A stretch of DNA of 64,000 bases from NCBI RefSeq assembly GCF_003573695.1, contig NC_039359.1, forward strand, positions 121,465,849 to 121,529,848. Direction: 5' to 3'. Source of the DNA: Papaver somniferum. Taxonomy: Eukaryota > Streptophyta > Magnoliopsida > Ranunculales > Papaveraceae. Both the position numbers and the translations under genes were made by a program. The notes under the pieces are model-generated. The model searched no databases and was not told where the DNA came from. It saw only the letters and a list, made by a program, of their open reading frames with translations. Below, one piece after another: positions 57,481 through 64,000 of this stretch; position 1 is the first letter of the stretch, and each line of letters begins with the position of its first letter.

Positions 57481-59037
57481 AGAATAAAGAGATTGTAAGG
57501 GTTTTTTATGTCTACTACTACTAATAGAGTAATCTGAGTTTCGACCGGATGAAAATAATGTAGGTTTTTGTTCAGAAATTATGAACAAAAATGCGATTAG
57601 GGTTCGTTCAGTAATCTGATTTGGAGACCTGTCTGAGAAGGAGAGAAAAGGCCGCGGAAGAGAAGGGTTCGTGAAAAATGCGATTAGGTTAGGTATTTTA
57701 TTCATCAATTCAACGCCTGTGATAATTCATTCTAGATTAGAATTAGATAATCTAAGGGTCAGGAATCCTATGTTAGTTTTGGGCAGGTGGGTGGGTCGGT
57801 TCGGGTGACGGAAGTTTCTACCCGCAACCGACCCAAGATAGGTGGGTTCTGGCGTGCCTCACCCATAGTCGATCCATGCCTAAGTGGGTTGAATCGGGTG
57901 CGGGTATTTTTGGTCGGGTACGGGTATGGTCGGCGGGTTGGGTCGGGTATGTGCAGCCCTAGTTGTGATACTCATTTGACCTAGCTAGTGGACTATAAAA
58001 TCAACCTAATTGAATTAGTAAACCTTAGCTATGCTAAAGATAGATAATAAAAATGTGTAAAACCTTAAATGGGCTTAGAACCATTAGATAGAATTGTATG
58101 ATTCTTGTGTGAGCCATCTTTGCTAGATTCTTAGAGTTCTTATGTGATTAATAGTTAGTTATTAACAACGATCGATTCAAAGGATGAACCAGTGGATCGT
58201 GGATCTCGAGGTAGGTGTGGCTTGTCATCAAAAGAGGTGGGAATACGTTTGACTCTTTTGTAACCATTATTGTTGCTTTTACAAAAGTTTATGCTTAACA
58301 AACTCATGCATTGTCTGTCTGTGCATTCCATGCTTTGTTTAAATTGCATTATGATAATTCTGTTGACTCTGCGAATCTTTCCACGATTTGGAAAGGACTT
58401 GTAATGTTTTGTTTATCATTATGAATTGTTATGGAAATGAGAATTTCCACGTATGGTATATAGGATACGCTCCTTCACATTTATACCTACATGAATTCAG
58501 CTTTTATTTCTTAGAGTGGGTCATCATGGTCTTGGTGATATCAATAGCTAATGAGTGTAGTAGCACGAATATTATACATTGTTTGAAGAAGGAGTTTGTC
58601 CATATACATGTTTGTATTTCAGTGACTTGGTCACTTTTTAATGTTTGGAAAAACATTATTGTTTTCCAAATCTTGCCATGATTACTTGAAAGTTAAATGT
58701 TATTCCTGTTGGGCACCCCTTTTAGGGATGATGTGCTCACCCATTCCCACTTTCAGTTTCAGAGACAGATCAGAGTTGCGCAGCGAAAGCTTCGAGGAGT
58801 TAAGTCGGTTTGTTAGATTACTTCTGCTATGTTTATTATGTTGCATAATTTATCTGTAAACCAAATGACTATTGTATATGTATCATTTGAGAGGACTTCT
58901 TGTATATATATGTTTCAGTTCGGGTTAGTTTCATGTTAAGTTTTGCATCACATTTCTTAATTGAATGCTTAAATATATGATTTAGATTCTTAGTACCTCT
59001 ATGTTTAGTTAATCTCTTGGAAGTCAGCTGCTAGCTT

Positions 59038-59055
59038 GGGGGGGGGGGGGGGGGG
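59038..59055. repeat. 18-base G homopolymer
   Basis: It lies at the end of the LARD-like right LTR, where the left LTR has a six-G run and CGC. It may be genuine slippage expansion or a consensus error. Confidence 0.8.
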
Positions 59056-59059
59056 TACA

Positions 59060-62000
59060 GAAACCCTGGTTAATATCCCCCATGTGACACGATTGATGTC
59101 TCGTGATTGTGTAGTCTGCAAGGCAGACATGTATTTAGTTAGTCAGTTGCTAACTTCATGGGACGATGAGTCCTTGCATTGTTGAGTCGAACAAATGTTC
59201 TAGAACTCATGAATTGAACGTGTCCGTTGTGACAGTAGTTCAACTGTCGAATAAATGTTGATAGTTAAGGTGAAAAATATTGTTCACTTGATGAATTTTT
59301 GAATATTGATAGTTGAACCAATATTCCTTAGTCTGAGCAAATATTTCTCATTTGAGCAAGTATTGCTCGTTTGATGAATTATTGGTAACAAGACCAAATA
59401 AAATATCAATTCAAAATACTGGTAACTGAACCGAGTATAATTAATTGGAATGTTGATCATGTGATCAACGTAAAATTATTAGTGTTTGAATCTGCTCAGA
59501 ATTATGTTTTGCATAGCTTTGGATCTAAAACCCTAATTTTGATCAATTGCTAATCAATTGATGATTCATTGAAAATCAACGATGGAGTGAAGGAGGGACC
59601 GTCTACATGGGATGATGAGTCGACCATGTAACGCCCAGATGCTCGAGTGAGCAAAATATCAAAGTCTCTTGAAGACCAGTTGGTGAAGAGATGATTAAAT
59701 GCTGGTTTAATTATTCATTAAAATATTGTTCGTCTGAACCCTAGGTGATAAAACCTAATAAAATATGAAGAGATGAAGGACCGACCAAGGGGTCATGAAA
59801 CCGGCCCTGGTTGGTCATGGGATCGACTGACGATCATTTTATGAAATTCCAAATTGTTTGGAAGAGTTTGAACCTAATGTGAACAAATTAGGTCAAATGA
59901 TGAAAAAGTATGGGACCGGCCTCTTGCAAGCTAAAGATCCAACCTCGGTCGGTCAAGGTAATATGCTCATGTCACCAAAGTGTCCACGTCAGTCATGAGA
60001 ATTTTGATATTTTCTGATGTGCGTTTGAGCAACATTTTGAGAAAATATGAAGAAATCAGGGATTTTGCTGAAACTGAGGAAACTTCATAAGATGAAGGAA
60101 ATAATAATAATAAAATAAAGGAATCATGAAGTATGGGACCGGTTATGGTCAAGGCATGTCCGTCCGGCCAATGAGCCCGGTCCCATGGCACTTTTCCTAA
60201 TTTTATATTATTTTCATGATTTTAGGGAAATATCATGAAATCAAGGAGTTTCCTTGAAGTGAAGGAGCTTCCATGAGATGAGGGAAACAAATAAAATTAA
60301 TAATAATAAAATAAGGGCGTGTGGGACCGGCTTGGGCATGATCGGCCGGCTAGGTCCCGGTCCCGTGAGTCTCTCCTAATTTTATATTATTTTCATGATT
60401 TGAAGGAAATATCATGAAATTAAGGGATTCCCATGAGATGATGGAAATAATCAATAAAATAAGGAATTACAAGGTGTGGGACCGGGCCGGCCCGCTAGTG
60501 ACACGGTCCCGTGACACCTTTCCTAATTTTATGTAATTTTTGTATAATTTCCTTAATGTGAAGGAAATACCATGAAAGGAACGAGTTTCATAGGATTAAG
60601 GAATTTCCATGAGATGATGGAAATAATTAATAAAATAAGGAATTTCAATGTGTGGGACCGGTCACGGCTAGGGCATGGTCGGCCGGCTAGTGACCACGGT
60701 CCCGTGACACCTTTCCTAATTTTATGTAATTTTTGTATAATTTCCTTAATGTGAAGAAAATACCATGAAAAGAAGGAGTTTCATAGGATTAAGGAATTTC
60801 CATGATATGATGGAAATAATTAATAAAATAAGGAATTACAAGGTGTGGGACCGGTCACGGCTAGTGACCACGGTCCCGTGACACCTTTCGTAATTTTATG
60901 TAATTTTTGTATAATATCCTTAATGTGAAGGAAATACCATGAAACGAAGGAGTTTCATAGGATTAAGGAATTTCCATGAGATGATGGAAATAATTAATAA
61001 AATAAGAAATTGCAAGGTGTGGGACCGGTCACGGCTAGGGCATGCCGGCCGGCTAGTAACCACGGTCCCGTGACACCTTTCCTAATTTTATGTAATTTTT
61101 GTATAATTTCCTTAATGTGAAGGAAATATCATGAAACGAAGGAGTTTCATAAATTGAAGGGATTTTCATGGGATCAAGGAAAAATAATAAAATATGAAAA
61201 AATAAAGGGAGAAGCGTGGGACCGACCACGGCGGCGTGACCGTCCGACCGGTGGGCTGGGTCCCCTTAGACGCCTCCTTTAGGTATTTTATTATTATTAA
61301 TTTTTTTCCACGGTTTGATCATTCCTTCGTGTTATTGAATGCTCGTTCGTGCATTCAGGTGCTCGTTAGTGCATTATTGCTGAGTACACTTGCACCATTT
61401 TGGTCGGGGCTTACTCGATAGTGGCTCAGATGCCCGTGTATTGAATATTTATTACTAGCCCATGGAATTATGCTGGGAAGAACCATGAATTGAAGTAACG
61501 AAATATTATGAAAAACCTAGAGTATTTTCCAGGGATTCAGTTAATGAATCTAATGATTTGGGAATAATTAATTGAGGGCTCTATACTAGTACTATCTTCT
61601 AGGAGCATTAATTATTCAGGAATTGAGTAATATGAGCTTGTTGAAGCGTCATATTTCTTTTATATAGTTAGGGAAAACATTGTTACATCCTGAAGACGTT
61701 ATTGCTTAGCAGGCAAGCTGTCTAGGAGCCGTCCAATCTTTCGATTCTATATAGAAGTAATTACTGAAATTTCTTAGTATTCATGAGATATGTCGTTGCC
61801 TAAGCTGAGAGACTACACATCTACATATACTCTGAGAGAAAATATTCTTGGTCAGAGATTCTTGTGGCATGAGCTTTCATGCTTCGATAATAGACATGAG
61901 CCTCAATACTCATCTGATTGCTGGATCAAGAGCACGTATAATTATTGTTTTACGATTTTAGCCCTTGTCAAAAATCCACCATTTACATTAAGTCCCCTGC

Positions 62001-64000
62001 TTAGTGAGGGACAGTCATGTTCTTCAGTCAGCACTGGATTGTAATTTTTTTTTAGTTACTGACGAAATAAGTAATTGAACTTAGTCGTAAGATAGAATGT
62101 TACCGGATTTTCGATTGTACGAGCGAACCATGGCTTAAACGAAGATCCCAGTAGCATGCCAGAGCATCGTCTAACGAGCGTAAATTAATGTAGCACCACT
62201 CTTTTTTTATTTCTTTTTCAGAAGTTGATAATTTGTTCATGAGTTGTTCATGTTAAAATTATATACACATATGCATGTATAGACGTGAGTTTTGTAAAAA
62301 CCCTAGTTTTAGGAACAAACGTCCTATCGTTAGTTTAAGAAACTAGCAATAATCCCTAATGTAGGAGATTTTTTTTTTTTAAATATGTGAGATTTTAATA
62401 AACTCTCGTTTCATAGGTGGATGCTTATACGAAAGAAAAAGTTTTTTTTTTTTTTGAATAGATGTGCGTCTGTTAGTAAAAAAATTGTCTATGAGCTTTC
62501 ATGAAAATTTTATTTTCGATATGTAAGCTTTCAAATTTTTTTGAAAATATACTCTTGAGGGAGCAAATATATGTATATATATATATATATATATGTTTTT
62601 CAAATTTACATGAGTTTCACATTAAAACGTGTTTTTTTGTAAAAATCAATGTTTTGATTTTGAACAAAAGTTGAAAGTAGACAATTATACATGGTGAAAT
62701 AATGTCTGTATGTGAGTTTTCAAAATTGTAGAATGGACGTCTGTCCAATTTTTGAAAAACCAGTGGATGTTAAAATTCACGTGGGTTGTTCATGGTTTTG
62801 TGAAAATCAAGTCATGATTTTGAATAATGAATTTTGTTCGTCTTTGCAGGTTTGAAGGAACGAGCAAGTTTTCGAAATTCTGACGTTATAATCACTACAG
62901 CTGGTGAAATTGTAAATAGGTAAGAGTTGGGTTGTTACCTTTTTGTTGCGTGTTTGTTATTGGTATATCCATGACTCCATGTATTTCACCTCAGATAGTG
63001 GTGACTCCTGGCTCTTCTGCAGATGTTCATGTCGAGGTGAATCAACCTTTCAGAGACGCTGGAAAGCTGGTACTTTGTATGTCTGTCGATCATCTGGAAG
63101 TCGTCCCTTATCAGTAGAAGCACCGCCGACTTCAGAAAATGAGACTATCGGCTGAAGATGAAGTCAGGCTTTGCGTTGATGGTGTAGATCCTGATTCATA
63201 TGTGGATGGACGAAGAATTTCGTCATAATTCGTCATTAGAAAATTCAGAAGTCGGTCTTTCAGTAAAAACGCTGTAAAATCTTCGTCCGATGTCGTATTT
63301 TCGCGATTTCCAAGCTTATTCAAAGAAGCTTTTCGAGTTTTGAGCATGTTTAGGGGCCGAAATAGGCGAAACAGTAAACTTCCAGGAGATTTCCAGAAAA
63401 TTTTCAGCTGGCATGTAGTCCAATGTTTTGAACACATCTCTTTGCTTGTTTCTCCATTTACTGTGAATTTTGAATATGTTGTAGAGGACATCCATACGAA
63501 GAGAATGGTTTGACCCATACCTAAAATTTTCACCAATATGTCCCAGCTCGCTTCTTTGTGAGCGACAGTGTAAAATCATCTCAGACGAGCTTGTTGTAAA
63601 ACACTCTTGTTGTGTCTTTGGACCATGTGCTTGTGTGTTGAAAATTGGTGAAGGATTCCAATGTCATTGATTCATTTGAGATCAGGACCGCTTGATTGAT
63701 ACATGAGCATGGTGCTTGTAGCCATCTTGTTTCTGTCAGTCGTAGAAACATCACTTCTGAAACCCTGGTCACGGGACCATGACTGAGGTTGCTCTCAAAA
63801 GGGGGTGGTGTAATGACCATGGTTTCATGTCCCGGTGGTAACATTCCTTTTATGATGAATGATTAGTACATGAGAGTCTGGTGCCACGGGTCTTGGACTG
63901 TGAAACTGATCGTCATGATCAGTGGACTGTAAGTCCCCAGTATTTTGTTAAATCTCTCCTTTTCGTTTTCTCGTCTTCTGGCAAGACTTGGATAGAGGAC
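59060..64000 (-). repeat. right (5') LTR of giant element, second part (runs off window)
   Basis: It resumes at TSD GAAAC and matches 30,762-33,914 and 37,418-39,086. It holds seven hairpin-repeat units (60,131-61,260), the empty MULE site (62,394-62,402), and small deletions relative to the left copy (near 63,015 and 63,300). Confidence 0.85.
60131..61260. repeat. seven-unit hairpin repeat array in right LTR
   Basis: Units start near 60,131, 60,319, 60,473, 60,650, 60,843, 61,017 and 61,215 (spacing 154-198). It is the counterpart of 31,827-32,830 with one more unit; the unit at 60,843 lacks part of the GC core. Confidence 0.85.

Larger units (their letters stand above)
55536..57961. mobile_element. 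non-autonomous hAT-like element 2 with captured gene sequence
   Basis: The 2,426-bp insertion has inverted ends TAGGGCTGCACATGGGTCGG and its partner GTATGTGCAGCCCTA. It is flanked by the perfect 8-bp TSD GTTGTGAT (55,528-55,535 and 57,962-57,969). The left LTR near 47,690 shows the empty site. GGGTCGG/GGGTGGG words repeat near both ends. No transposase is found. The cargo, on the minus strand, includes a DnaJ exon (57,292-57,480) and another protein-like exon (56,627-56,857). Confidence 0.85.
43621..59059 (+). mobile_element. large coding-free LTR element (LARD-like)
   Basis: LTRs 43,621-48,772 and 50,496-59,059 both run TGTAAAGA...TACA. The flanks have the perfect TSD GAAAC. After the left LTR comes TGGTATCAGAGGTCAC (Met-type primer-binding site, 48,777); before the right LTR is the purine tract ATAAGGTGGGGAGAA. 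The 1.7-kb interior has no ORF. With nested insertions removed, the LTRs are about 3,608 and 3,603 bp. Large LTRs around a short non-coding interior fit a LARD; the lineage is uncertain. Confidence 0.88.
50496..59059 (+). repeat. right LTR of LARD-like element
   Basis: Total 8,564 bp. It contains two hAT-like insertions (50,834-53,351 and 55,536-57,961). It ends in a run of 18 G (59,038-59,055) before TACA, where the left LTR has GGGGGGCGC. Confidence 0.88.
30176..64000 (-). mobile_element. giant non-autonomous Ty3/Gypsy (Tat/Ogre-like) element, incomplete at window end
   Basis: The left LTR starts at 30,176 and the right LTR at 42,968, both with TGTAGATGGGG. The right LTR is still running at the window end. 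The coding strand is minus: primer-binding site, gag and a damaged protease lie between the LTRs in right-to-left order. No reverse transcriptase or integrase is seen. Net LTR length is at least 5.4 kb and about 6.5 kb if the end at 40,157 is correct. The left flank (30,171-30,175, GGGTG) should recur beyond the window. Nested inside are a Mutator-like element and a second LTR element with its own insertions. LTR size and gag type suggest Tat/Ogre. Confidence 0.75.

Overview
The window looks like nuclear DNA of a flowering plant, probably a eudicot. It is AT-rich and intron-bearing, with 5-bp, 8-bp and 9-bp target-site duplications (TSDs) around plant-type transposons and a Cassandra-type element carrying a 5S rRNA-like sequence. 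A Ranunculales/poppy-like source is only a guess. I see no intact, confidently functional host gene. About nine tenths of the window is a nest of transposable elements, and nearly every element is non-autonomous: none shows reverse transcriptase, integrase or transposase.

Layout. 1-6.67 kb is older DNA. It holds a truncated MYST-type acetyltransferase gene (minus strand, C2HC zinc finger intact, catalytic core missing), a minisatellite, a few unrecognised small ORFs and LINE remnants. 6.67-15.42 kb is a complete Copia element of Sirevirus style (LTRs of about 2.4 kb, TSD CAAAC) with gag, an overlapping ORF, a coiled-coil ORF, a repeat array and several polypurine tracts, but no pol. 15.78-24.09 kb is a minus-strand Cassandra TRIM split by a complete non-autonomous Ty3/Gypsy element (16,454-23,997, TSD CTTAC) that encodes a 433-aa ORF and a membrane-segment ORF. 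24.10-29.02 kb is a Sirevirus-family LTR split by a younger solo LTR of the same family (TSD CTTTG).

From 30,176 to beyond the window end lies one giant minus-strand Ty3/Gypsy (Tat/Ogre-like) element. Its LTRs are about 5.5-6.5 kb each, and its short interior keeps only gag and a damaged protease. Its left LTR hosts a Mutator-like element (33,915-37,408, 9-bp TSD) with a tRNA-Trp-like sequence, a CCA-rich array and short tandem repeats. Its right LTR hosts a large coding-free LTR element (43,621-59,059, TSD GAAAC; net LTR about 3.6 kb). That element in turn holds a solo Gypsy LTR (TSD TTGTG) and two hAT-like elements. One hAT (55,536-57,961, TSD GTTGTGAT) carries the first exon of a probable plastid DnaJ gene.

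The order of insertion can be read directly. The paired LTRs supply empty sites for the younger insertions, and after removing nested DNA the two LTRs of the 43.6-59.1 kb element agree to within a few bases (about 3,608 and 3,603 bp). The most unusual signals are the 150-200-bp repeat units with GC-rich inverted repeats inside the giant LTR, the DnaJ exon captured by a hAT element, the tRNA-Trp-like copy inside the Mutator-like element, and the set of gag-only or coding-free LTR families that must rely on proteins supplied by other elements.
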